Positions 1 to 7,763 of a DNA stretch of 15,574 nucleotides are shown in pieces. The DNA comes from Ruminiclostridium sp. (GTDB taxonomy: Bacteria > Bacillota_A > Clostridia > Oscillospirales > Oscillospiraceae), in the NCBI GenBank assembly GCA_017521345.1, contig JAFXCU010000030.1, positions 1 to 15,574 of the forward strand, in the 5' to 3' direction. The stretch's first letter is position 1. Every line of letters begins with the position of its first letter. A program made the position numbers and the translations under genes. The notes beneath the pieces are model-generated. The model saw only the letters and a list, made by a program, of their open reading frames with translations. It was not told where the DNA came from and ran no database searches.

Positions 1-239
1 CACCAGCTGGGCACGCGGCAGCGCAGGTTCTGACTAACGTCCCCGCGCGCCAGCCGGTGGCGCGCCATGGCCGGCCTGCCGATATAGAAAGCAGGATTCC
101 CGCAATCAGAGAAAGGGGTCCAGGGGAAAGAAACTCTTTCCCCTGGCATTCTTTCCCCCATTTCTCATGGGAGAAATGGGGCCCGGCCGGAGGCCCCCAA
201 TCACATGGCAGAGGACGCATACCTGCAGATAAAAAGAAA
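1..239. other. Non-coding, hairpin-rich intergenic segment
   Basis: I see no convincing gene here. Three GC-rich inverted repeats follow one another: 45-52 with 58-65 (8 bp), 121-130 with 136-145 (10 bp, CAGGGGAAAG/CTTTCCCCTG) and 156-166 with 171-181 (11 bp). A shorter one pairs 178-183 with 192-197. None has a clear U-tract, so they are not obvious terminators. The packing of perfect palindromes resembles dispersed REP-like intergenic repeats, but that is inference. An open frame at 57-287 crosses all of these palindromes and is judged spurious. Confidence 0.5.
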
Positions 240-270
240 ATGCGCGCACTGGATATCACAGTGCGCGCAT
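231..270 (-). terminator. Rho-independent terminator of the ferredoxin gene
   Basis: A perfect 12-bp stem (240-251 with 259-270, arms ATGCGCGCACTG and CAGTGCGCGCAT) has a 7-nt loop. Read on the minus strand it is followed by TTTTCTTTTT (240-231). It lies about 35 nt past the ferredoxin stop codon. Confidence 0.88.
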
Positions 271-305
271 TCTTGTTTCCCTGTTAGGGTCGCTGAACTA
301 AATAA

Positions 306-497
306 TTAGTCGACGAAGCCCAGAGCCTTGGGATCGGTCTCGCAAGCGTCTTCGCAGCCGCCGCAGTCGATGCACTCGGAAGTGACGATGCAGACTTCCT
401 TGCCGTCAACGGTGCCTTCGATGATAGCGCCGGTGGGGCACTCGTCGATGCACTTCTTGCAGAAGGTGCACAGTTCAGCGTTAATTGCATATGCCAT
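306..497 (-). CDS. 2[4Fe-4S] ferredoxin (clostridial type)
   Basis: This is a 63-residue soluble cytoplasmic electron carrier. The family passes low-potential electrons between oxidoreductases such as pyruvate:ferredoxin oxidoreductase, hydrogenase or dehydratase activases. Two cluster motifs are visible: C10-x2-C13-x2-C16-x3-C20-P, and C42-x2-C45-x2-C48-x3-C52. The usual split applies, each cluster taking three Cys from one motif and one from the other. The proline that normally follows the fourth Cys is present in motif I but is Glu53 in motif II, and there is an extra Cys36 between the motifs. The ATG at 497 is chosen because GGAGGT lies 8 nt upstream (506-511). The open frame runs further upstream to 671, but that part crosses the promoter and is not ferredoxin-like. 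The gene is monocistronic, with its own promoter and terminator. The ferredoxin call is secure; the redox partner is unknown. Confidence 0.95.
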   Translation of the reverse strand: MAYAINAELCTFCKKCIDECPTGAIIEGTVDGKEVCIVTSECIDCGGCEDACETDPKALGFVD

Positions 498-537
498 GGG
501 TAGGTACCTCCAATAAAAATTTTTCTTGGCACATATG

Positions 538-565
538 ATTGTACCACATCTTTTCAAAAATGCAA
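538..565 (-). promoter_or_regulatory. Sigma-A-type promoter of the ferredoxin gene
   Basis: On the minus strand the -35 is TTGCAT (565-560), the spacer 16 nt and the -10 TACAAT (543-538). A TG sits one base before the -10, making an extended -10. The -10 lies about 40 nt upstream of the ferredoxin start. The surrounding DNA is AT-rich compared with its neighbours. Confidence 0.75.
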
Positions 566-763
566 TTCCTAAATCATAATTTTTTTCGGATATTTTCACA
601 GTTTTTGGGCAAACTCGGAACAGCCCTTGATGGGTTTCCTCCAAAAAGGGCCCATCTGCGGCAAGGAGCAAAAGTTAGCGACAGGCAAACTTCATTCCAG
701 TCAAGACAGGGAAAATCCCCCCACATATTGTGGTTTTTACCCTCAGAAAGGCGGTCGAATACC
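566..763. other. Intergenic region between ferredoxin and clpC
   Basis: The two genes are divergent. The start of this stretch belongs to the ferredoxin promoter region. I found no strong plus-strand promoter for clpC, no CtsR heptamer repeat (GGTCAAA type) and no CIRCE dyad (TTAGCACTC-N9-GAGTGCTAA). GATGGG/CCCATC (629-634 with 651-656) could pair, and a 5-bp hairpin at 721-733 is followed by five T (734-738). Both are too weak to name as regulatory elements. Confidence 0.4.
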
Positions 764-925
764 ATGGAACACCCCAGCCGTACCCAGCCCATCCCGGGCA
801 GCGTCACCCCCGGTCTGGAGGGCGCCCCCTCCACAATAACCCACGAAAACCGCATGAAATCCGTCATCCCCCTTTCCCAGCCTCAGGCTGACATTAGAGA
901 GGAGGGATCCCCATCCAAGCCGTGA
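764..925 (+). CDS. Possible 53-residue ORF coupled to clpC
   Basis: An ATG at 764 opens a 53-codon frame ending in TGA at 923-925. This overlaps the clpC GTG (922-924) in a GTGA arrangement typical of translational coupling. A purine-rich AGAAAGG sequence lies roughly 10 nt upstream of the ATG. The predicted peptide is hydrophilic and rich in Pro and Ser, with no signal peptide, membrane segment or recognised domain; an internal Met occurs at position 31. The good GGAGG (901-905) lies inside this ORF and is 16 nt from the clpC GTG, rather far for direct initiation, so coupling could matter for clpC translation. It may instead be a chance open frame in GC-rich DNA. No function is proposed. Confidence 0.3.
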   Translation: MEHPSRTQPIPGSVTPGLEGAPSTITHENRMKSVIPLSQPQADIREEGSPSKP

Positions 926-3357
926 CCTTTACCCTCCAGGCCAGAGCCAGCCTGGGCTCCGCCGGGACCTTCTCCCAGAGCCTGGGCCATGACTACGTGG
1001 GAAGCGAGCACCTCCTGCTGGGCCTCCTGCGCCACCCCCGGTGCGGAGCCGCCCAGGTCCTGCGGTCCCAGGGCCTCACCTGCCGGGCCCTCCGCCAGGA
1101 GCTGGCCGCCCAGAAGGGCACCGGCTCCCCCCTGCCCCTGGCCCGGGACCTCACCGCCAACCTGGGTAAGGTCCTGGAGCGGGCGGTGGCCGAGAGCCGC
1201 AGGCTGGGCCACCGCCAGGTGGGCTCCCGCCATCTTCTGCTGGGGGTCCTGTCCCAGGAGACCGGCGGTGGCTTCCGCCTCCTGACCCAGGCAGGCAAGG
1301 ACCCCAAGACCCTCTACAGCCAGGTGATGGCCTCTCTGGGGGGCTCGGGCGGGGCCTTTTCCCGGTCCCAAAGCCAACAGGAATACGCCCCGCCCACCTC
1401 TGCCGTCTCCACCCGCCTCCTGGACCAGCACACCCGGGACATGGTCCGGCTGGCCAGCCAGGGGTCCTACGACCCGGTCACCGGACGGGAGGAGGAGATC
1501 CGCCGGGTCATCCAGATCCTCATCCGCCGGTCCAAGAACAACCCCCTCCTCCTGGGTGAGCCCGGGGTGGGCAAGACCGCCGTGGCCGAGGGCCTGGCCC
1601 AGAAGATGGCCGCCGGTCAGGTCCCCGACCAGCTCCGGTCCAAGCGGCTCCTGGCCCTGGACCTGCCCTCGGTGGTGGCGGGCACCAAGTACCGTGGAGA
1701 GTTCGAGGAGCGGATGAAAAACATATTAAGTGAGGTCCACCGGGCGGGGAACGTCATCCTCTTCCTGGACGAGCTCCACACGGTCATCGGGGCGGGAAGC
1801 GCCGAGGGGGCCATTGACGCCGCCAACCTCATCAAGCCCGCCCTGGCCCGAGGGCAGCTCCATCTCATCGGGGCCACCACCAGTGAGGAGTACCGAAGGA
1901 TCATCCGGAAAGACGCCGCCCTGGAGCGGCGGTTCCAGCCCATCCAGGTGACCGAGCCCACCGGACCCCAGGCCCTGGCCATCCTCCAAAGTCTGGCTCC
2001 CCGGTACAGCCACCACCACGGCCTCACCTTCGCCCCCGACGCCATGGAGGCGGCGGTCTCCCTGTCGGTGCGGTACCTGGCCGACCGGCGGCTCCCCGAC
2101 AAGGCCATCGACCTGCTGGACGAAGCGGCCTCCCAGGCCCGGATGTCCCTGCTGGAGCCCCCCGAGGATCTCCAGCGGCTGGAGGAACGGGTCCAGACCG
2201 CCGCCAGGGAGCGGGACCAGGCCATCGCCCGCCACGACTATGAGACCGCCGCCCTGTGCCGGGACGCCGAGGAGAGCTTCCGACAGGAGTGGGAGGCCGG
2301 GCTGGAGGCCTGGCAGTCCCACCGCACCGAGCCGGTGGTCACCGGAAAAGAGGTGGCCGCTGTGGTGAGCCAGTGGACGGGCATCCCCCTGTCCGCCCTC
2401 ACCCAGCAGGAGACCCAGCGGCTCCTGACCCTGGAGGACCACCTGGCCCGGGAGGTCTCCGGCCAGGACCAGGCGGTGAAGGCCGTGGCCCAGGCCATCC
2501 GCCGGAGCCGGGCGGGTCTGAAGGAGCCAGGACGTCCTGCAGGGTCCTTCCTCTTCCTGGGCCCCACGGGGGTGGGCAAGACCGAGCTCTCCAAGGCCCT
2601 GGCCCGGTTCCTCTTCGGCACAGAGGAGGCCCTCATCCGCCTGGACATGACCGAATTCAGCGAGCAGCACACCGCCTCCCGGCTCACCGGCTCCCCGCCC
2701 GGCTATGTGGGCCACGAGGAGGGAGGCCAGCTCACCGAAGCTGTCCGCCAGCGGCCCTACGCCGTTCTTTTATTTGATGAGCTGGAGAAGGCCCACCCGG
2801 ACGTGTGGGGGCTGCTCCTCCAGATCATGGAGGATGGCATCCTGACAGATTCCCAGGGAAAACGGGCAGATTTCCGAAACACTGTGCTCATCATGACCTC
2901 CAACGTAGGGGGAGGAAAGCTCTCCAACGGGGTCCCCCTGGGCTTCTCCCCGGAGGGGGACCAACAGGCCAGCGAGGCCGCCCTCCAGCGGGAATTACGC
3001 TCCGTATTCCGCCCGGAATTTCTAAACAGGCTGGATGAGATCATCCCCTTCCATCCCTTAGGAGAGGCGGAAATGACCGCCATCACCGGAAAGCTCCTGG
3101 CCCAGTTGGGGGACCGTCTGAAGGAAAAAGGCGTGACCCTCCGGGTGACCCCGGAGGCCGCCGCACACCTGGCAAAGTCCGGTCACGATCCCCGGTACGG
3201 GGCCCGGCCCCTCCGGCGGCTCATCCGCAGCCAGGTGGAAAACCCGGCGGCAGAACTTCTGCTGAAGGGAGAACTTCCGCCAGGAAGCGTCTTGACAGTG
3301 TATGAACATTCCGGCCATCTATGTCTGGACCCCCTCCGGAAAACCCCGGAAACTTGA
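922..3357 (+). CDS. clpC: ClpC-type AAA+ unfoldase (HSP100, ATPase subunit of Clp protease)
   Basis: This 811-residue hexameric chaperone uses ATP to unfold proteins and feed them to the ClpP peptidase in the cytoplasm. The Clp N domain with its double repeat spans about 1-140. AAA domain 1 has Walker A GEPGVGKT (212-219), the KYRGEFEER pore loop (256-264), Walker B FLDE (281-284) and LERRF (334-338). A short middle region with a UVR-like stretch (about 425-450) marks ClpC rather than the long ClpB coil. AAA domain 2 has Walker A GPTGVGKT (547-554), the GYVG pore loop (594-597), Walker B LLFDE (616-620), a ClpP-docking LGF loop (673-675) and sensor-2 GARPLRR (760-766). Length is normal for ClpC. 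GTG at 922 is taken as the start, but the nearest GGAGG is 16 nt away, so the start is uncertain. Unlike many Firmicutes, no ctsR, mcsA or mcsB lies beside it. Confidence 0.9.
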   Translation: MTFTLQARASLGSAGTFSQSLGHDYVGSEHLLLGLLRHPRCGAAQVLRSQGLTCRALRQELAAQKGTGSPLPLARDLTANLGKVLERAVAESRRLGHRQVGSRHLLLGVLSQETGGGFRLLTQAGKDPKTLYSQVMASLGGSGGAFSRSQSQQEYAPPTSAVSTRLLDQHTRDMVRLASQGSYDPVTGREEEIRRVIQILIRRSKNNPLLLGEPGVGKTAVAEGLAQKMAAGQVPDQLRSKRLLALDLPSVVAGTKYRGEFEERMKNILSEVHRAGNVILFLDELHTVIGAGSAEGAIDAANLIKPALARGQLHLIGATTSEEYRRIIRKDAALERRFQPIQVTEPTGPQALAILQSLAPRYSHHHGLTFAPDAMEAAVSLSVRYLADRRLPDKAIDLLDEAASQARMSLLEPPEDLQRLEERVQTAARERDQAIARHDYETAALCRDAEESFRQEWEAGLEAWQSHRTEPVVTGKEVAAVVSQWTGIPLSALTQQETQRLLTLEDHLAREVSGQDQAVKAVAQAIRRSRAGLKEPGRPAGSFLFLGPTGVGKTELSKALARFLFGTEEALIRLDMTEFSEQHTASRLTGSPPGYVGHEEGGQLTEAVRQRPYAVLLFDELEKAHPDVWGLLLQIMEDGILTDSQGKRADFRNTVLIMTSNVGGGKLSNGVPLGFSPEGDQQASEAALQRELRSVFRPEFLNRLDEIIPFHPLGEAEMTAITGKLLAQLGDRLKEKGVTLRVTPEAAAHLAKSGHDPRYGARPLRRLIRSQVENPAAELLLKGELPPGSVLTVYEHSGHLCLDPLRKTPET

Positions 3358-3400
3358 CAAATTACTGGATATTGTACACCTATTTTTCCAAAGTTTTCTA

Positions 3401-3429
3401 TTGTCATTCTTCGTCATCTCGGGTATAAT
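3401..3429 (+). promoter_or_regulatory. Strong sigma-A promoter of the activase operon
   Basis: -35 TTGTCA (3401-3406), a 17-nt spacer and a perfect -10 TATAAT (3424-3429), about 54 nt upstream of the start codon. A second TTGACA (3353-3358) overlaps the clpC stop codon but has no matching -10 at proper distance. Confidence 0.82.
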
Positions 3430-3450
3430 AAACTGATATCGTTTATTATA
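3424..3450 (+). promoter_or_regulatory. Perfect 10-bp dyad over the -10 box, candidate operator
   Basis: The arms TATAATAAAC (3424-3433) and GTTTATTATA (3441-3450) are exact reverse complements separated by 7 nt that include the palindrome GATATC. The left arm contains the -10 box and the right arm covers the expected transcription start, the classic place for a repressor that blocks RNA polymerase. The AT-rich arms argue against a terminator. The regulator is not identifiable from this window. Confidence 0.6.
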
Positions 3451-3482
3451 TAGGAACCCCTTACCCTATCGAGGTGATAGAT

Positions 3483-6428
3483 ATGCTTAGAATCGGTATT
3501 GACATCGGCTCCACCACCGTCAAAGTGGTGGTTCTGGATGAATCCAATCAATTACTCTTCCGCTCCTATGAGCGTCATTATTCCAAGGCCCGTGAGCGCA
3601 CCTGCGAGACCCTCCGCCAGCTGACCGACATGCTGGCCGGACAGGAGGTCCAGCTCCTCATCACCGGCTCTGCCGGTCTGGGCGTGGCCAAGGCCTCCGG
3701 CCTGGACTTTGTCCAGGAGGTCTACGCCACCGCCGCCGCCGTCCGGACCTTTATTCCCGGCACCGACGCAGTCATCGAGCTGGGCGGCGAGGACGCCAAG
3801 ATCATCTTCTTCGGCGGCTCCATCGAGGAGCGCATGAACGGCTCCTGCGCCGGCGGCACCGGCGCCTTCATCGACCAGATGGCCACCCTGCTGAACGTCA
3901 CCGTCAACGAGCTGGACGCCCTCTCCTTAAAGCACGAGAAGATCTACCCCATCGCCTCCCGCTGCGGCGTGTTTGCCAAGAGCGACATCCAGCCCATCCT
4001 GAACCAGGGCGGCCGGAAGGAGGACGTGGCAGCCTCCATCTTCCAGGCAGTCGTCGACCAGACCGTGGCAGGCCTCACCCAGGGCCGTGAGCTCAAGGGC
4101 AAGATCGTCTTCCTGGGCGGCCCCCTCACCTTCCTCATGGGCCTGCGGGAGCGCTTCGTGGAGACCCTGAAGCTGGACAGCGACCACGCCATCTTCCCCC
4201 AGGACGGCGACTGCTTCGCCGCCATCGGCGCTGCCCTGTGCACCGAGGACAACCCCGGCCAGCCCTTTGAGGCTCTGCTGGAGAAGCTGGAGCACGCCGC
4301 CGAGAGCGGCACCCCCGTGGATACCATGCCCCCCCTCTTCACCGACCCGGCTGACTACGAGGCCTTCTCCGCCCGTCACGCCTCCATGACCGTCCCCACG
4401 GTGGACCTGTCCACCTATTCCGGGGATGCTTACTTAGGTATCGACGCAGGCTCCACCACCACCAAGATGGTGCTGATCGACCCCGACTGCAACATCCTCT
4501 ACTCCTTCTACCACTCCAACCTGGGCAACCCCGTGGGCATCGTCCTGCCCCAGCTCCAGGAGATCTACAAGCAGTGCGGGGACCGGGTGACCATCAAGGG
4601 CGCCGCCGTCACCGGCTACGGCGAGGATCTCATCAAAAACGCCTTCTCCTGCGATCTGGGCCTGGTGGAAACTGTGGCCCACCTGAACGCCGCCCGTCAC
4701 TTCTCCCCTGACGTGGACTTCATCATCGACATCGGCGGCCAGGACATGAAGTGCTTCAAGATCCGCAACGGCGCCGTGGACTCCATCCTGCTCAACGAGG
4801 CCTGCTCCTCCGGCTGCGGCTCCTTCATCGAGACCTTCGCCAAGGCTCTGGGCCAGAACATCGCGGACTTCTCCAAGATGGGCCTTTTCGCCAAGCACCC
4901 CGTGAACCTGGGCTCCCGCTGCACGGTCTTTATGAACTCCTCCGTGAAGCAGGCCCAGAAGGACGGCGCCTCCGTGGAGGACATCTCCGCCGGCCTGTCC
5001 ATCTCCGTGGTGAAGAACGCCATTTACAAGGTCATCCGTGCCGCCAGCGCCGACGACCTGGGCAAGCACATCGTGGTCCAGGGCGGCACCTTCCTCAACG
5101 ACGCCGTCCTCCGCTCCTTCGAGCAGGAGATCGGCAGAGAAGTGACCCGCCCCACCATCTCCGGCATGATGGGCGCCTACGGCGCAGCCCTGGCCGCCAA
5201 GGAGGCCGGGCTGGACCGGTCCACCCTCCTGCCCCCTGAGGCCCTGGAGAGCTTTACCCACGAGGCCCGTCCCTCCACCTGCAAGGGCTGCACCAACCGC
5301 TGCTCCCTGACCATCAACAAGTTCGACGGCGGCCGCCGGTTCATCTCCGGCAACCGCTGCTCCGTCCCCCTGGGCCAGCCCAAGGCGGACATCCCCGACC
5401 TCTTAAAGTTCAAGTACGACCACCTGCGGTCCCTGCACGGCAAGGGCAAGGGCACCGGCACCCGGGGACGCATCGGCATCCCCTTCGGCCTGAATATGTA
5501 TGAGAACCTCCCCTTCTGGTTCGAGCTCTTCACCAGCCTGAACTTTGAGGTGGTCCTCTCCCCCGAGTCCAACCGGGCTCTGTACATCAAGGGTCAGCAG
5601 ACCATCCCCTCGGACACCGTCTGCTACCCCGCCAAGCTCCTCCACGGCCATGTGATGGCGCTGGTGGAGGAAGGGGTGGACGCTATCTTCTACCCCTGTA
5701 TGTCCTACAACTTCGACGAGGGTCTGGCGGACAACCACTACAACTGCCCCGTGGTGGCCTACTACCCGGACCTGCTGAACGTGAACGTCCCCGCCCTGGC
5801 CAACGTCAAGTACATCCACGACAACATCGGCGTCCACCGCCCCAAGGACTTTGAAAAGAAGGGGGCAGAGCTCCTGGCCCGTGAGTTCGGCATCCCCAAG
5901 CGGGAGTCCGTGGCCGCCATCCGCAAGGCCTACGCCGCCTACGATTCCTTCCGCCAGCTGGTGAAGGACAAGGGGGCCGAGTACATCCAGTGGGCAAGGG
6001 ACAACGGCAGAAAGATCCTGGTGGTGGCCGGCCGCCCCTACCACATGGACCCGGAGATCAACCACGGCATCAACGACCTCATCACCTCCTACGGCTTCGT
6101 GCTGGTGACCGAGGACGCCGTCTTCCACCACATGGACAAACAGCCCCGCCGGGTGCTGAATCAGTGGACCTACCACGCCCGCATGTACAACGCCGCCCGG
6201 TACGTCTGCACCCAGGACGACATGGCCTTCATCCAGCTGGTCTCCTTCGGCTGCGGCGTGGACGCCATCACCACCGACGAGCTCCGCTCCATCCTGGAAG
6301 AGGGGGGCGACCTGTACACCCAGCTGAAGATCGACGACATTTCCAACCTGGGCGCGGTGAAGATCCGCATCCGCAGCCTCATGGCCGCCCTGGAAGCCCG
6401 GGACAGACAGAGAGAGGAGGGCCGCTGA
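3483..6428 (+). CDS. Acyl-CoA dehydratase activase-like protein with tandem ASKHA domains and a DUF2229-type region
   Basis: This 981-residue protein carries two BcrA/BadF/BzdG/HgdC-type ATPase domains. Such ATPases couple ATP hydrolysis and a [4Fe-4S] cluster to single-electron activation of 2-hydroxyacyl-CoA dehydratases or benzoyl-CoA reductases. Domain 1 has the phosphate loop DIGSTTVK (7-14) and cluster-type Cys122 (NGSCAGGTG) and Cys161 (SRCGVF). Domain 2 has DAGSTTTK (321-328), Cys441 (NEACSSG) and Cys480 (SRCTVF). A CxxCxxxC set (600, 603, 607) plus Cys626 follows, then a dehydratase-subunit-like region (about 660-940) containing VCYPAK, YPCMSYN and RPYHMDPE. ATG 3483 is chosen over the in-frame GTG at 3474 because that GTG lies inside the GAGGTG ribosome site. 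The next gene starts one base after the stop. The family is well supported, but the substrate is unknown and no classical HgdA/HgdB pair is adjacent. Confidence 0.87.
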   Translation: MLRIGIDIGSTTVKVVVLDESNQLLFRSYERHYSKARERTCETLRQLTDMLAGQEVQLLITGSAGLGVAKASGLDFVQEVYATAAAVRTFIPGTDAVIELGGEDAKIIFFGGSIEERMNGSCAGGTGAFIDQMATLLNVTVNELDALSLKHEKIYPIASRCGVFAKSDIQPILNQGGRKEDVAASIFQAVVDQTVAGLTQGRELKGKIVFLGGPLTFLMGLRERFVETLKLDSDHAIFPQDGDCFAAIGAALCTEDNPGQPFEALLEKLEHAAESGTPVDTMPPLFTDPADYEAFSARHASMTVPTVDLSTYSGDAYLGIDAGSTTTKMVLIDPDCNILYSFYHSNLGNPVGIVLPQLQEIYKQCGDRVTIKGAAVTGYGEDLIKNAFSCDLGLVETVAHLNAARHFSPDVDFIIDIGGQDMKCFKIRNGAVDSILLNEACSSGCGSFIETFAKALGQNIADFSKMGLFAKHPVNLGSRCTVFMNSSVKQAQKDGASVEDISAGLSISVVKNAIYKVIRAASADDLGKHIVVQGGTFLNDAVLRSFEQEIGREVTRPTISGMMGAYGAALAAKEAGLDRSTLLPPEALESFTHEARPSTCKGCTNRCSLTINKFDGGRRFISGNRCSVPLGQPKADIPDLLKFKYDHLRSLHGKGKGTGTRGRIGIPFGLNMYENLPFWFELFTSLNFEVVLSPESNRALYIKGQQTIPSDTVCYPAKLLHGHVMALVEEGVDAIFYPCMSYNFDEGLADNHYNCPVVAYYPDLLNVNVPALANVKYIHDNIGVHRPKDFEKKGAELLAREFGIPKRESVAAIRKAYAAYDSFRQLVKDKGAEYIQWARDNGRKILVVAGRPYHMDPEINHGINDLITSYGFVLVTEDAVFHHMDKQPRRVLNQWTYHARMYNAARYVCTQDDMAFIQLVSFGCGVDAITTDELRSILEEGGDLYTQLKIDDISNLGAVKIRIRSLMAALEARDRQREEGR

Positions 6429-6429
6429 C

Positions 6430-7710
6430 ATGGCAAAACTGGAATATGACAGCACCGGACGCCTCCTCTTCACCGAGGAGATGCGCAAGGAGTACACCCT
6501 CCTGATGCCCCAGATGCTCCCCGTCCACTTCGGCCTCTTCGCCAAGCTCCTCCAGGAGGAGGGCTACAAGGTGGATATGCTCACCAACGAGAGCCGGAAC
6601 GTCATCGACAACGGCCTGAAATACGTCCACAACGACGCCTGCTACCCCGCCCTGCTGGTCATCGGCCAGCTCATCGACGCGGTGCAGAACTGCGGCTACG
6701 ACCCCCACAAGGTGGCCCTGCTCATCACCCAGACCGGCGGCGGCTGCCGTGCCTCCAACTACATCCACATGCTCCGCAAGGCCCTGGAAAAGGCCGGGAT
6801 GGCATACATCCCCGTCATCTCCGTGTCCTTCGGCCTGGAGAAGAACCCCGGCTTCAAGCTGACCATCCCCCTGCTGCGCAAGCTCATCTACGGCATGATG
6901 TACGGCGACCTCATCATGAACGTGGCCAACCAGACCCGCCCCTATGAGGTCCATCCCGGGGACACCACCGCCAAGGTAGAGTACTGGCTGAACGAACTGC
7001 TGACCCGGTTCGACCACGGCGACGGCATGTCCCGGAAGAAGATGAAGGCCATCCTGGCCGAGATATGCGCCGACTTCCAGTCCATCCCCGTGGCGGGCGA
7101 GCCCAAGGTCCGGGTAGGCGTGGTGGGCGAAATTTACATCAAGTTCTCCTCCCTGGGCAACAACCAGCTGGAAAAGTTCCTGCTGGAGGAGGGGGCCGAG
7201 CCTGTGGTCCCCGGTCTCACCGACTTTATGATGTTCAAGATCTACAACCGGGTCTCCGACGTGGATATGTTCGGCGGCAGCTGGTTCAAGCAGGCCGTGT
7301 GCAAGTTCTTCATGGGCTACATCGGCAAGTGCCAGCAGGACATGATCGACGCCCTGAACCAGGCAGGCTTCCGGGCCCCCGGCACCTTCCACGAGCTTCA
7401 CGACCTGGTCAAGGGCTACCTGAACGACGGCTGTAAGATGGGCGAGGGCTGGCTCCTCACCGCCGAGATGCTGGAGCTCATCCACACCGGCACCCCCAAC
7501 ATCGTCTGCGCCCAGCCCTTCGGCTGCCTGCCCAACCACATCGTGGGCAAGGGCATGATCCGTGTGCTGAAGGACGACTTCCCGGAGTCCAACATCGTCT
7601 CCGTGGACTACGACCCCGGCGCCACCAAGATCAACCAGGAAAACCGCATCAAGCTCATGCTGGCCAACGCCAAGCGGATGGCCGCGGAGGAGAAGAAAGT
7701 GCATCACTAA
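6430..7710 (+). CDS. 2-hydroxyacyl-CoA dehydratase (HGD-D)-like protein
   Basis: This 426-residue cytoplasmic protein resembles the iron-sulfur subunits of the 2-hydroxyglutaryl-CoA dehydratase/benzoyl-CoA reductase family. Visible conserved Cys motifs are HNDACYPA (Cys71), QTGGGCRASNY (Cys106), and Cys360/Cys366 in VCAQPFGCLPNH. These are candidate cluster or substrate-site residues by analogy only. Its ATG follows the TGA of the activase gene by one base and has GAGGAGGG upstream, so the pair is almost certainly one transcript and one complex. Together the two products total about 1,407 residues. I recall single-chain homologues of similar length in other Firmicutes, which would make this a split version; this was not checked. 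A hairpin terminator follows directly. The family is likely right; the reaction is not known. Confidence 0.82.
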   Translation: MAKLEYDSTGRLLFTEEMRKEYTLLMPQMLPVHFGLFAKLLQEEGYKVDMLTNESRNVIDNGLKYVHNDACYPALLVIGQLIDAVQNCGYDPHKVALLITQTGGGCRASNYIHMLRKALEKAGMAYIPVISVSFGLEKNPGFKLTIPLLRKLIYGMMYGDLIMNVANQTRPYEVHPGDTTAKVEYWLNELLTRFDHGDGMSRKKMKAILAEICADFQSIPVAGEPKVRVGVVGEIYIKFSSLGNNQLEKFLLEEGAEPVVPGLTDFMMFKIYNRVSDVDMFGGSWFKQAVCKFFMGYIGKCQQDMIDALNQAGFRAPGTFHELHDLVKGYLNDGCKMGEGWLLTAEMLELIHTGTPNIVCAQPFGCLPNHIVGKGMIRVLKDDFPESNIVSVDYDPGATKINQENRIKLMLANAKRMAAEEKKVHH

Positions 7711-7713
7711 ATG

Positions 7714-7746
7714 AAAAGAACGTTCCCATATCGGGAACGTTCTTTT
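7714..7746 (+). terminator. Bidirectional terminator between convergent genes
   Basis: A 14-bp perfect stem (7714-7727 with 7733-7746, core GAACGTTCCC/GGGAACGTTC) with a 5-nt loop has A-tracts and T-tracts on both sides. It lies 3 nt after the dehydratase-like gene and 17 nt after the end of the minus-strand gene, so it probably serves both. Confidence 0.9.
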
Positions 7747-7763
7747 TTATCGGCAGGGACCCC

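Noticed and set aside
57..287. Open frame of 76 codons on the plus strand
   Set aside because: It crosses several perfect palindromes and the ferredoxin terminator, has no ribosome site and no recognisable domain.
721..738. Small hairpin CCACA-TAT-TGTGG followed by five T
   Set aside because: The stem is only 5 bp and the loop 3 nt, which is too weak to call a terminator or attenuator.
5403..6545. Long minus-strand open frames opposite the activase, dehydratase-like and phosphoketolase genes
   Set aside because: They are antisense frames produced by strong G/C third-position bias, with low-complexity Gly/Val/His-rich translations and no ribosome sites.
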